A stretch of DNA of 64,000 nucleotides, taken from Thermoanaerobaculia bacterium. Lineage in GTDB: Bacteria > Acidobacteriota > Thermoanaerobaculia > Multivoradales > J023. Made by a program: the position numbers and the translations under genes. Every line of letters starts with the position of its first letter. Position 1 is the stretch's first letter. Positions 18,437 through 27,059 of this stretch are shown here, piece by piece. Location of the stretch: contig JALCBJ010000012.1 of the NCBI GenBank assembly GCA_028066595.1, forward strand, positions 20,633 to 84,632, read 5' to 3'. The notes beneath the pieces were generated by a model. It ran no database searches. It saw only the letters and a list, made by a program, of their open reading frames with translations, and had not been told where the DNA came from.

Positions 18437-19312
18437 ATGATGGATCTGGGGATGTTGAGAGGACGCCCACAGCCCGCCCGTAGAGTTCGTAGGTCAGACC
18501 TGGGTGCTGACCACCCATCGCTGTCGTCGAGCGCCCACGTGCCGCCCAAACGGGGGCAATCGTTACGATTGGTGTCGCTGAATCTGGCGCACGGCCGTCG
18601 CGTGTCCGCTCATCAGGCCTTCCTCAAGCGCGGCACGGCAGAGAAGAACGTCGGCCAGGTGGCGAAGCTGCTCCGGCAGCTGGCGCCCGACGTGGTGGCT
18701 CTCCAGGAAGCCGACGGACCCTCGGCTTGGAGCGGCAACTTCGACCACGTGGCCACGCTGGCAGACCGTGCGCGCCTGGGAGATCATTTCCGCGGCAATC
18801 ACAACCCGTTCGGTTCGGATCGCTATCCGTTGGCATCGGGTACGGCCCTGATGGCCGCGATGCCGTTGGAGGATCAGCTGTCGGAGCCCTTCGCCACGAA
18901 CTGGCGCGACACCAAGGGATTCGTGGTCGCTGCCTGCCAGGTACCTCAGTGGACCGATCGGACCATCGATGTCGTGTCGGTCCATCTCGATTTCCTGCGC
19001 CCGGGCATTCGTCGCCAGCAGATTTTGCGGTTGGTGCACGCGTTGATCCACCGCCGCCGTCCCCTGGTGGTCATGGGCGACCTCAATTGTTGTTGGCAGC
19101 GCGAAAGCACGACTCTGGAACTGTTCCGCGAGCACCTCGACCTCCATGCCTACTTGCCCTACGAGTCGGCGCCCACGTTCCCGTCGAGCAAGCCACGCCG
19201 CCGCCTCGACTGGGTTCTGGCCTCGAAGGACCTAGCGTTCGGTGACTACCACACGTTGCGCTCGCCCCTGTCGGATCATCTGGCTATCGTCGCCGACATC
19301 CACCCCGCCTAA
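18437..19312 (+). CDS. Endonuclease/exonuclease/phosphatase-fold family hydrolase
   Basis: The DNase I-like fold is shown by the motif series RLVSLNLAHG (Asn), VVALQEADG (Glu), VDVVSVHLDF, VVMGDLNCCW (Asp, Asn) and SDHLAIVADI (Asp-His dyad). This gives a Mg-dependent phosphoesterase that could act on DNA, phosphoinositides or other phosphodiesters. Several starts are possible: ATG 18437 (used), ATG 18440 or a GTG at 18401. The first conserved strand begins only some 40 residues in, and no signal peptide is present. The sequence RLDWVLASKDL is typical of the endonuclease/exonuclease/phosphatase family. The tRNA-Glu promoter begins right after its stop. Confidence 0.83.
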   Translation: MMDLGMLRGRPQPARRVRRSDLGADHPSLSSSAHVPPKRGQSLRLVSLNLAHGRRVSAHQAFLKRGTAEKNVGQVAKLLRQLAPDVVALQEADGPSAWSGNFDHVATLADRARLGDHFRGNHNPFGSDRYPLASGTALMAAMPLEDQLSEPFATNWRDTKGFVVAACQVPQWTDRTIDVVSVHLDFLRPGIRRQQILRLVHALIHRRRPLVVMGDLNCCWQRESTTLELFREHLDLHAYLPYESAPTFPSSKPRRRLDWVLASKDLAFGDYHTLRSPLSDHLAIVADIHPA

Positions 19313-19330
19313 CTGAAGCCAAGGCGGGAC

Positions 19331-19359
19331 TTGCAACATACGGTAGACTTGCCTACAAT
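19331..19359 (+). promoter_or_regulatory. Sigma70-type promoter of tRNA-Glu
   Basis: TTGCAA at 19331-19336 and TACAAT at 19354-19359 are separated by exactly 17 bp, 62 bp before the mature tRNA 5' end. This is the strongest consensus promoter seen in the window. Confidence 0.7.
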
Positions 19360-19421
19360 ACCGCTCCCCTGCAGGGCTCAGGTGCGTACGCCGGCCTGCA
19401 AAGGGACGCCATGAGCACCGT

Positions 19422-19497
19422 GGCCCGTTCGTCTAGCGGTTCAGGACGCCGGCCTCTCACGCCGGTAACACGGGTTCGAATCCCGTACGGGCTACCA
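19422..19497 (+). tRNA. tRNA-Glu (anticodon CTC), CCA encoded
   Basis: A full cloverleaf folds: a 7-bp acceptor stem (GGCCCGT with ACGGGCT, the first pair a G-U wobble), a D-arm with TCTAGCGGTTCAGGA, an anticodon stem-loop with loop CTCTCAC giving anticodon CTC, a T-arm with loop TTCGAAT, discriminator A and an encoded CCA. It decodes GAG. tRNA 3' ends are common integration sites, and what follows to the right looks accessory. I did not find a second copy of the T-arm/acceptor sequence that would mark a right attachment site. Confidence 0.95.
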
Positions 19498-19675
19498 AGA
19501 CTTGGTGAGGAGGCGCGCGCACTACCGGGGCGGTTGTTGGGATATGCCGACCGCCATAAGACTTCCCATTCGAACTGAAGCAGAGCCTCGTACTGTATTT
19601 GGAGCCAGGGGGCAACATCACTTCAATCTCAAGGAAGCGCCGTCCGCAACTCAAGATCGACTACCGCCTGCCGCA
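19498..19675. other. Intergenic spacer after tRNA-Glu
   Basis: 178 bp between the tRNA 3' end and the stop codon of the convergent exported protein. No gene, terminator hairpin with T-run, or repeat is visible. Confidence 0.5.
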
Positions 19676-21721
19676 TCAGTTGTTGGCGTTCTCTTCGGAT
19701 CTGATGGCGCCGCCTAGCTTTAGGACTCGGCTTCCGATGAAATAGTAGGGTTCGTTGTCGAGAGACACGTCGATCCCGATGCCGAGTTGGAACCAGTCCT
19801 TGGCGAAGCTGATGGTCAGGCCGAGTCCGATCTCCTGTTCACTGTCCTTGTTCAGGTCTAGGGCGACGGCGTGGAATCCGAAGCCAAAGCGTTCGAACCA
19901 CCGAGGGTTCCATTGCGCGGGTCGCTGGAGTTCGGAAGCGTCTCTCCACTTGCGATGGAGAAAAAGCCAGGAGGTGTGGGGAACGAAGGCCTGGGCTTCG
20001 TCGTCGGCTCCTTCCAGGGGATCGAGCGAGCTGAGATAGGCGATGCCGAGGGAGGGCTGGTTATACCAGCCGAACCGGAGGAGGCGGAAGGTCTGCGAGA
20101 CTTCGTCGACGATCCGCGGTTCGTTCTCACCATCGAGGCTGTAGAGCCAGGCGCGTAGGACGAGCAGGTCGTCTTCCCTCCGCGGGTTGATCCTCTGGAG
20201 TTCGAGCTGGGTGGATTTGGCGACAGAGAGCAGGCGGAGGGGAGACGTCTGGGGACGTCCCTCCTTCAGGAGAGACGAAAGCGCTTCGAGAGCGGGCGGG
20301 TGTCCAGGGAAGACTCGGAGCTTTGCGATCAGGGCGCGGGCTTCGTCGGGAAGTTCCTGGATCGCGGTGCCGAGGTCGCGTAGGGGTTGGAGTGCGGGCT
20401 CCCAGATCGGGAGGAGAGATTCGCCGAGCGCGTCGGGAAGTGAGCCGAGGATCTCTTCGAGATCAGTTCGGGTGTCGGCGAGCGACCCGGCCAGATCGGA
20501 CGTCGAGGGCAGGGAGGTGTTTTCGAGGTTCGACAGTGCCTCTAGGATGGACGCGACTCGAAGGAAGAGTTCCAGCCCATCGACTTTCTCCGCGTCCCGC
20601 ACCTGCTCGGCGATGCCCTCTAGGTTCTCGATCAGATCCAACAAAGACGGGCGGGCCAAGGCGACTCGGACCTCCAGCTCGCGGAGCGACTGGCGGGCCT
20701 GATTCCGAACGAGATCCGCCTGGCTCTCCAGAGCGCTTTCGGTCGAGTCCTGGAGTCCGTCCCAGTCCAGGGTGCGGAGTGACTTCACCTGGACTGTGAT
20801 CTCCTCGATCCGGTCTTCGATCGTAGTGATCTCGTCCGCGAGCTCACCCCGGCGGAAGGCTTCCTTCAAGACTTCGCCCACCGACCGACCCGATTGCAGG
20901 GCGGCGTTCCAGGTCTGGGCGATGGCGTCCAATTGCTGACGAGCTTCTTCCATCTTCGCGAGCTGATCTGGTGTGGGGACGATCCGGAGCTTGTCGATCG
21001 GCCGAGGGGCGGGCAGATCGAGGGTGCTGTAGTGGGCGAGACCCTGAGGGGTTCGCCCTCCCTTGGAGGAAAGGTGGTCGACCGCCATCGCCAGGGCGAA
21101 GCCCTCGCCCGAGATGTCCTCAAGTTCGCGGAGCTCTGCCGCGGTTCTCTCCAACTCCCTCGAAACGGCTTCTCCGAACGGTCCCCAGCTCTCACCGACC
21201 AACCAGCGGTCGGCGAGCTGGCGGTCGAGAGCGCCGGTATTGACGGCGGTCAGCAAATGCGCGGAGAGGCGCTGCATTGCCTCCTCGTGATCCGCAGAGA
21301 GGGCTTCGACGTCTTCTCCGCTGTTCTGGTTCTCCAGGGCCCTCGCGACTTTGGTGGTCGCATCGCTCGCGGCGGCGATTCCCTGGACGAGCTCTCTCAG
21401 GAGAGTGGCCCTCGCGTGGAGCAATCGGTGAGCCGGGCTCTGGGAGGTTCCGAGTACCGACTGGCCGCGGAGGTCGACTCGGATCCGAATCGAAGAGTTG
21501 ACGTCGACGTCCTGGGTTTCGACGCCGAGGAGGAGGGGCAGCTCGCCGGAGACCGGTGCCGCGATCGATCGGTTGTACTCGCTCAGAGTCAAGATCGAGT
21601 GGAGCGGGCTCGTCTCGTCGGTCGCTCTACCCGGCGCAGAATCGTCTGCCAACAGCGAGGCCGGGAAGACGCCGAGAGCGAAGGCCGCTCCGAGAGCAAA
21701 GGGTCTTGAGGGCAGCCTCAT
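19676..21721 (-). CDS. Exported coiled-coil protein of the protease operon, function unknown
   Basis: Start ATG 21721 overlaps the TGA of the M15 gene (TGATG) and has GGAGGAG just upstream; the longer frame to 21949 lies inside that gene. The signal peptide is MRLPSRPFALGAAFALGVFP with cleavage after ASLLA. The mature 655 residues have a beta-like first part, a long middle rich in Leu/Glu/Arg with heptad character (about residues 250-450, ITTIEDRIEEITVQVKSL) and a C-terminal part of alternating aromatic/aliphatic strands (FGFGFHAVALDLNKD, IGLGLTISFAKDWFQLGIG). That end could be an outer-membrane beta structure. I do not recognise the family. It is the last gene of the operon and its only product with an export signal. 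Confidence 0.6.
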   Translation of the reverse strand: MRLPSRPFALGAAFALGVFPASLLADDSAPGRATDETSPLHSILTLSEYNRSIAAPVSGELPLLLGVETQDVDVNSSIRIRVDLRGQSVLGTSQSPAHRLLHARATLLRELVQGIAAASDATTKVARALENQNSGEDVEALSADHEEAMQRLSAHLLTAVNTGALDRQLADRWLVGESWGPFGEAVSRELERTAAELRELEDISGEGFALAMAVDHLSSKGGRTPQGLAHYSTLDLPAPRPIDKLRIVPTPDQLAKMEEARQQLDAIAQTWNAALQSGRSVGEVLKEAFRRGELADEITTIEDRIEEITVQVKSLRTLDWDGLQDSTESALESQADLVRNQARQSLRELEVRVALARPSLLDLIENLEGIAEQVRDAEKVDGLELFLRVASILEALSNLENTSLPSTSDLAGSLADTRTDLEEILGSLPDALGESLLPIWEPALQPLRDLGTAIQELPDEARALIAKLRVFPGHPPALEALSSLLKEGRPQTSPLRLLSVAKSTQLELQRINPRREDDLLVLRAWLYSLDGENEPRIVDEVSQTFRLLRFGWYNQPSLGIAYLSSLDPLEGADDEAQAFVPHTSWLFLHRKWRDASELQRPAQWNPRWFERFGFGFHAVALDLNKDSEQEIGLGLTISFAKDWFQLGIGIDVSLDNEPYYFIGSRVLKLGGAIRSEENANN

Positions 21722-22629
21722 CACAGCTCCTCCGGTGGGAAGAACGCAGCGTGGATGTCGAGATTGTCGGCGAGCTCTTCCAGCAAGTAGGAATGGGTCC
21801 GCTGCCGGTCGAGGCCCGTTCCCCGAGAGAGTCGGACGACCGGGACGGGGCCGCCCTGCCAGATAAGGGCCCGAAGCTGTGCGTCGAGGTCCTGCGGAGC
21901 CGTGATGAGGTGGACTCTCGGCCTTCCCGCGTACATCGGAGAGGAGCAAAAGCCCCGAACCCGCTCTAGGGTCTGGTCGAAGGTCGCGGCATCCACGCCG
22001 GGCAGGCGGGTGAAGACAAGGAAGATGGTCCAGGGCGCCGCGAGCGCGCTCCTTAGCGCTGCCGATTCATCGAGCGGCAAGCCGGCCGCTACGATCGCTC
22101 CCGCGTCGTGGTCTCCCGCCGGCGGGCCGTAAGTCTCGTCGATGAGTTCTGAAAGCTCCAAGCCGCTGGTCCACTGGAAGTGGACGTACTCACGAAAGCG
22201 AGCCCACCGTCCCGCCCACTCCAGACCGATCCCCTCACCGATCTCACCGACGCGCCGCCAGAGCTCGCCATCGGCGCCCGTTGTCCTCCAGACGGGCTTG
22301 CCGCCCCGGAGTGGCACGCAATCGTACGCTCTTCCGTGCTGGTGGAGGGATTGACCCGGGCCCGCAAAGGTCCGCTTCGGCTTTGGTCCCGGACCCATCT
22401 CCCGTTGGACCGACCCCAGTGCGGGGTAGCCGAGGGCCTCGAGCTGGCGTGCCTTCCGAAGGATCTGCTCGATCGTTCGACCTCGCGCGTACATCTCGGC
22501 CTGCTCGCGTTCCGACCGGAGGGTGCAGTAGATCAGCAGGTCGATGCCGAGAATCCTGCATCGGTCCTGGTGCTCGAGCGCCATCTCGCGAAGGCGGTCT
22601 CGAAGAAGATCGAGACTTCGGGATGCCAT
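21721..22629 (-). CDS. M15-type peptidase domain protein with unknown C-terminal domain
   Basis: Residues about 20-165 match the M15 fold of D,D/L,D-peptidases and phage L-Ala-D-Glu endolysins: IDLLIYCTLRSEREQ, SLHQHGRAYDCVP (zinc His and Asp, about 96-105) and EYVHFQW (catalytic Glu/His region, about 149). These cleave peptidoglycan cross-links or stem peptides. The last 130 residues (from GDHDAGAIVAAGLP) are not part of that fold and I do not recognise them. There is no signal peptide, so export would need another route such as lysis or a specialised secretion machine. AAAGGAAA precedes the ATG, 13 bp after the stop of the upstream gene; the 3' end overlaps the next start. Confidence 0.75.
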   Translation of the reverse strand: MASRSLDLLRDRLREMALEHQDRCRILGIDLLIYCTLRSEREQAEMYARGRTIEQILRKARQLEALGYPALGSVQREMGPGPKPKRTFAGPGQSLHQHGRAYDCVPLRGGKPVWRTTGADGELWRRVGEIGEGIGLEWAGRWARFREYVHFQWTSGLELSELIDETYGPPAGDHDAGAIVAAGLPLDESAALRSALAAPWTIFLVFTRLPGVDAATFDQTLERVRGFCSSPMYAGRPRVHLITAPQDLDAQLRALIWQGGPVPVVRLSRGTGLDRQRTHSYLLEELADNLDIHAAFFPPEEL

Positions 22630-22642
22630 TCCGTTTCCTTTC

Positions 22643-24976
22643 TCAGCTCAAGGGCTGGATGGACAGGCTCACGGAGCCGGAGTTGTTCCAGTACATGCAG
22701 CTGAGGTCGTTCGCGAAGCAGTAGAGTCGACCCGTCGCGGGGGCGGCGACTTCCTGCCCCGCGGCGATCCGGAAGGCATGTCGGTAGCTCTTGCCGATAC
22801 AGCCGACCAGGGCGAAGAAGGGGACCTTCTCGTCTCCGATCTTCGGTACCCGGAGGCGGGGTTCCAGGGGGCGGAGGTAGGCGAGCTCGTATCCTTCTGG
22901 ACCCGACGGGACGAACCAGTCCTTCCAGTCGTCGTCGGGTCGGAGCTGGAACCGGTAGCGCCGTCCCTGCTGCAGAACGATGCGAGTGTCGTTCCATCGC
23001 CGCCTTGCCCGAACCTCGACCGTCCAGGCTAGGTGTCGATCGTCAACTTCCTCGCCCCGGGGTCGCTCCGAACCAGCAGGCGCGGGAGAGAGCATCACCG
23101 TCGGAACCGGTGTCACGGTCTCTCGCCAACGCGAGATGGATTGGACGACGGATTCCCGGGTCACACGGTCTCTCGAGAAGCCGCCGTGGCGAGCGGCCTG
23201 GGAGAACTGCGAGGAAGACTGCCAAAGTCGCAGCTGCGGTTTTGGGAGCCCCCAGCTCGCTGCTGCAGGGCGCAGGTCCTTCTCCAGGCCCAAGAGCGGC
23301 GCTCCGAGGTTGTCCTCGAACGCATTGGAGACCAGGTAGAGAAGCGATCGGTCGTAGCCGAGGATAGCCCTCGTGGAAGGGTCGGCTCGTTCCTGGGATT
23401 CGGTCAGATTGACCGTTGTGACCTTCCGAACCCGTCCATTACGCAGATGGGGGAGGACCCTCTCTTGGAAGAGATCGAGCCTCGCAGCTCCGGCGAGGAA
23501 GGTCGCCGTCTCGATGACGAATCCGCGGGAGGCCAGGAAGTGGATCAGGTGGCTGTGCACGATGGCCCCCGCCGAGTGGCCGATGAGGTGCAGGCGCAGC
23601 TGGTCACCTCGTCTCCCGGACTCCGCAAACTTGCGGATGAGTAGGCGGAGTCCACTCTCCGAATTCTCCGAGATCCTTCTCGCGTTTTGCTTCATCTCGT
23701 CCCAGAGGACCTTGCCGGGACGGCGCACCGTCTGCTCGATCGCCCGAAGCCGGATCTCGTCTAGAGTCTCCAGGAGCCCGGCTGCCGGCACCCGGTCGAC
23801 GCCAAGGAGATCTCGAACTCTGTTGGTGATCGTGGAGAGGATGTCAGTCTCCCACATCAGGAAGACCGGGAGTATCCGGGCATTGAAGAGTGCCGGGATC
23901 CAGAGTCGGGCAGCCGCTGCGGCAGCCTTCTCGCCGACCAGGCCGCCGTGGGCGTAGATGGCCACATCGATCGGGTCTCCGGTGGTTCCCCAGAGATCCT
24001 GCGCCCGCGGAAGGTGCTTGTGGATGAGGAGGTCGAGGTCGAGGTCGGTAGATCGGAACTGACCCGTCTGGCTCAACCGCCCGTTGTTCTCGACGTTGAC
24101 GATGAAATCGTCGATTTCCTGATTCGCCAGAAGAGTGTCGGAGGAGAGGGAAATCGAGGCGGAGCGAGCAGAGGTAGGTCGCAGAGTGCCCGCCGCGGCG
24201 ACCGAGCGGCGGTCTTCGGTCATGACCCCGAGCTGAGCGACCCAGCAGTCCATGCCGTTGTCGAGCCAGTCGCTGTAGGTGAGGATGGCGAGGCCCTTTG
24301 AACCCCAATCCTCTCCATAGGAGTTCTGGATGATGAACCCCTCCGCGGTGTATCCGATGATCGCGAAGGCGTGGCCCGCCAGGGCATCGCGGCGACGTTG
24401 GGGGATCACCCAAAGCTCATTTGGGACCTGACGCCGTTCGAGGCCTTCGCGCCACCCGTCGTGGTAGAAGATGCTGGCAGCGAGACAACCCACCCTGGCC
24501 AGGGCGACCTGCATGTCGACCACGCTCTTTTTCTCGACGCGGTAGTAGGCCCCCATCGGCCGCTTCGCGGCTTCGAACCACCAGTCGACCTCATCCGCTG
24601 CCGGGCGGGGCATCTTGAGGTCCGGCCAGAGCTCTCGGGCACAGGCGCCATGCTTGTACCAGCCTTTGAGCACACCACGGATACTCGAACCCCGATCGTT
24701 CTCGCCCGCGAACTCGTCGTAGCGCCGGGCCATGTTGTATAGCATGTAGGGGGAGACCGGTCGCTGGTCGTACTCCGGTGCACGCTGCTGCAACACGTGG
24801 ATCGCTGCGGCGAGCGCGAAACCGGTGCAGCCGAACGTATCCCCCTGGTGGAGGATCGCGATCTCGGTCGATGGCTCCAAGGACGGTGGGGGCGCCACGT
24901 CCGGCGGAGGCTGGTAGAGACGATCCCGGAGGTCGATTCGATCGGGGACGACTTTGGTCTTCAGGAAGTCGGTCAT
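22643..24976 (-). CDS. Papain-like (C1) peptidase - alpha/beta hydrolase - lectin-like fusion protein
   Basis: Three parts are visible in 777 residues. First, a C1-type cysteine peptidase: FGCTGFALAAA (nucleophile Cys, about residue 49), AGHAFAIIGY (His, about 202), QNSYGEDWG (Asn, about 219). Second, from about 320, an alpha/beta hydrolase with IDVAIYAHGGLVGEKA and the nucleophile elbow LIGHSAGAIVHSH (Ser, about 467). Third, from about 640, a beta-sandwich-like end (WNDTRIVLQQGRRYRF, ATGRLYCFANDL, WNNSGSVSLSI) that resembles the PA-IL/LecA galactophilic lectin family. No signal peptide is present. Its ATG overlaps the TGA of the subtilase gene (ATGA), so expression is coupled. Targets are unknown: protein plus ester or lipid cleavage with carbohydrate binding is the simplest reading. 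Confidence 0.75.
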   Translation of the reverse strand: MTDFLKTKVVPDRIDLRDRLYQPPPDVAPPPSLEPSTEIAILHQGDTFGCTGFALAAAIHVLQQRAPEYDQRPVSPYMLYNMARRYDEFAGENDRGSSIRGVLKGWYKHGACARELWPDLKMPRPAADEVDWWFEAAKRPMGAYYRVEKKSVVDMQVALARVGCLAASIFYHDGWREGLERRQVPNELWVIPQRRRDALAGHAFAIIGYTAEGFIIQNSYGEDWGSKGLAILTYSDWLDNGMDCWVAQLGVMTEDRRSVAAAGTLRPTSARSASISLSSDTLLANQEIDDFIVNVENNGRLSQTGQFRSTDLDLDLLIHKHLPRAQDLWGTTGDPIDVAIYAHGGLVGEKAAAAAARLWIPALFNARILPVFLMWETDILSTITNRVRDLLGVDRVPAAGLLETLDEIRLRAIEQTVRRPGKVLWDEMKQNARRISENSESGLRLLIRKFAESGRRGDQLRLHLIGHSAGAIVHSHLIHFLASRGFVIETATFLAGAARLDLFQERVLPHLRNGRVRKVTTVNLTESQERADPSTRAILGYDRSLLYLVSNAFEDNLGAPLLGLEKDLRPAAASWGLPKPQLRLWQSSSQFSQAARHGGFSRDRVTRESVVQSISRWRETVTPVPTVMLSPAPAGSERPRGEEVDDRHLAWTVEVRARRRWNDTRIVLQQGRRYRFQLRPDDDWKDWFVPSGPEGYELAYLRPLEPRLRVPKIGDEKVPFFALVGCIGKSYRHAFRIAAGQEVAAPATGRLYCFANDLSCMYWNNSGSVSLSIQPLS

Positions 24977-26922
24977 CGCGAAACCCCCTGGAGCAGGTGA
25001 TCGAGGGTCGGACTGAAGGCGGAGTCCCGCCTGGAGCGCCTCGGGCCGCTCAGGGACCCCGCCTCGACGGGTACTCCCTCGATGCGTCGCGCGAGGCTCT
25101 TCCGAAGTGGCTCATCACAGAGTAGTTGCATCTCGAGCTCGTCCCAGAAGTCCTCGGCGTCCTCGCCCAGGACTTCCCTTAATCGAGAGTCCACCTGCCT
25201 CTGCTCCAGCTCCAGCTCCTCGAAATAGGAGAGCAGGGGGCTGAGGCGCCCTTCGACGAATCCACCCGCCGGAACGATCGGAGCCGCTTCCAGTCCGGCA
25301 GCAACGGCCGAGACGTCCACCTGGAGGACTTTCTTCGCATCGACCAGCCCGGATCCGTACGCGCCTGATTCCCACGGGATCCCGCCGGGCCTTGAGAAAC
25401 CAGTGGTGGCGAGAATGCTCCGGAAGACGGCCGGCACTCGGTCGAGTCCCCCGACCAGCTGACCCAGTGCTTCTCGGCCGCCATGGTGGGCGATCCAGAG
25501 GGCCGCGACTCCTGCCACGTGTGCGACTGCGTAGGACGTTCCGCTACCGCGCTTAACCTTGCGGTACTCCGTGTTCCGGTCGCTTCCCTTGGACTTCGCG
25601 CGCCAGACGTCCTGGCCGGGAGCGGTGATCGAGACCGATTTGCCCCGTGAAGTCGCACTCCAACGTCGATTTCGGGCGTTGCTAGCTGCGACGCCCACCA
25701 CGGTCTTGCATCGGGCCGGGGCGACGACCCAGTACCGTATCTGGTTCCCGGCGGCGGCGCAGACGATGACCCCGCGCTCCTCGGCGAAGCGAAGGGCCTG
25801 GTCCAGGGTCCGATGAGCGCCCGGGCCCCCCATGCTGATCGAGATGACGTCGCATCCTTGGTCGACGGCAGCCCGGATCGCCAGCGCAAGGCGGCGGGTG
25901 TTGAAGAGCACCACGGTCGAAGAGACGCGAAACGGCACGAGTTTCGCGAGGGGCGCCACACCCTGGATCTGGTGCGTCTCTCCACTCATGATCACGCTCG
26001 CCGTGGACGTGCCGTGACCCTCGTTCGGGTTGAAACCGGCCTTGAGTAGGCTCTTCCACCACGGGTCCTTGTCGTCCCACGGATCGTGATCGTCCGCCCA
26101 GAAGTCGAAGCCGCTCTCGACCAGGAGTCGATCACTGTCGAGCTCCCGGTGATGCGTGTATCCGGTGTCGGGATGACCGATGGTCACGCCCTCGCCTCTA
26201 GAAGGACGACCAGCGAGGTCCGAGAGCTGCCAGGCCTCTCTGGCGCGGACCTTTCCCAGGGCCCAGTCCTTGGGTTCGCTCTCGGGGAGGGGGTGCGAGG
26301 ACCCGCCTCCGGCTGGCACGGCGGTCACCGAGCCCAGCGGGACCTCTAGGTCGGGCGCGATCCCCGTGGCGCTCTCCCAACCCGACGGAAGGTTGAACGA
26401 GGCCTCGGCCCAGCTGACGCCCGGGATCGCTCGAAGCCTGTGGGCCAGCTCGAACGCTTCCGGGAAGCTCAACTGTTGGAGATCCGGCGTCTTGAGAAAG
26501 ATCGGTCCCGGCGCTTCGAGGTCCACGCGCAATCTCGTGGAGAGCACCGCCTCGGACTCGGAGACGATCTCCTTGAGGGCCTGGTCTGCCGAGACGTCAA
26601 GGAGGAATCCCTCGAGGCCGTATCGGAGCAGCTCAAGTCCCAGACCTGCCATCAGGCGTTCCTCAGATCGCCGGGCCGAAAAGCCAGTGACCTCGAGAAG
26701 CAGGTCGAGCTGGGCTCGAGCCAAATGCACTCGATCGGCCTGGGAGACTGCACGCCCCCAGGCGTACCGAAGGAAGATCTCGGCCGCCACTCGAGCCGCT
26801 AGCTCGTTCTTCTCGTCGGCTGCGGGAGGGTCGGCTCTCGTGCCCAGTGATTCGAGGAGAACCTCCCGGACCTGCGCAAGGAATCGATCGGCGATCAGAA
26901 GACGTACTGCGAGATGACTCAT
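24973..26922 (-). CDS. Subtilisin-family (S8) serine protease, first gene of operon
   Basis: The S8 catalytic triad is intact: IGHPDTGYTHH (Asp, about residue 251), NEGHGTSTASVI (His, about 304) and GSGTSYAVAHVAG (Ser, about 463); the oxyanion Asn lies in CAAAGNQIR. The 230-residue N-terminal region is mostly helical and ends in a segment resembling an I9-like propeptide (IPGVSWAEASFNLP). The C-terminal 130 residues are charged and helical. There is no signal peptide, unlike most bacterial subtilases, so it is predicted cytoplasmic or released otherwise. GGGAGG a few bases before the ATG is a strong ribosome-binding site. It leads an operon with three more genes and could process them or their targets. 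Confidence 0.85.
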   Translation of the reverse strand: MSHLAVRLLIADRFLAQVREVLLESLGTRADPPAADEKNELAARVAAEIFLRYAWGRAVSQADRVHLARAQLDLLLEVTGFSARRSEERLMAGLGLELLRYGLEGFLLDVSADQALKEIVSESEAVLSTRLRVDLEAPGPIFLKTPDLQQLSFPEAFELAHRLRAIPGVSWAEASFNLPSGWESATGIAPDLEVPLGSVTAVPAGGGSSHPLPESEPKDWALGKVRAREAWQLSDLAGRPSRGEGVTIGHPDTGYTHHRELDSDRLLVESGFDFWADDHDPWDDKDPWWKSLLKAGFNPNEGHGTSTASVIMSGETHQIQGVAPLAKLVPFRVSSTVVLFNTRRLALAIRAAVDQGCDVISISMGGPGAHRTLDQALRFAEERGVIVCAAAGNQIRYWVVAPARCKTVVGVAASNARNRRWSATSRGKSVSITAPGQDVWRAKSKGSDRNTEYRKVKRGSGTSYAVAHVAGVAALWIAHHGGREALGQLVGGLDRVPAVFRSILATTGFSRPGGIPWESGAYGSGLVDAKKVLQVDVSAVAAGLEAAPIVPAGGFVEGRLSPLLSYFEELELEQRQVDSRLREVLGEDAEDFWDELEMQLLCDEPLRKSLARRIEGVPVEAGSLSGPRRSRRDSAFSPTLDHLLQGVSR

Positions 26923-27034
26923 GATCCTCCCTGCTCTGGAGTGAGGTTGGAACGCGGGGCAGCGGTGGGCTCTTGGGCCCTAGTAGGATTAGACGGACAC
27001 AGTTCACAGTTTCCGGTCTCGACAACCGTTGACA

Positions 27035-27052
27035 TCACATCTCGCGATGTGA
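27035..27052. promoter_or_regulatory. Inverted repeat upstream of the protease operon
   Basis: TCACATC and GATGTGA flank a 4-base spacer TCGC. The site lies 113 bp before the subtilase start and just before the ParB-like remnant, so it could be an operator for either. No clear -10/-35 pair for the protease operon was found. Confidence 0.3.
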
Positions 27053-27059
27053 CTAGGGT

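Noticed and set aside
19457..19654. Minus-strand frame starting MSCGRRFLEIEV and ending in VARTGFEPVLPA
   Set aside because: The ending is the well-known antisense translation of a tRNA T-arm; it overlaps tRNA-Glu.
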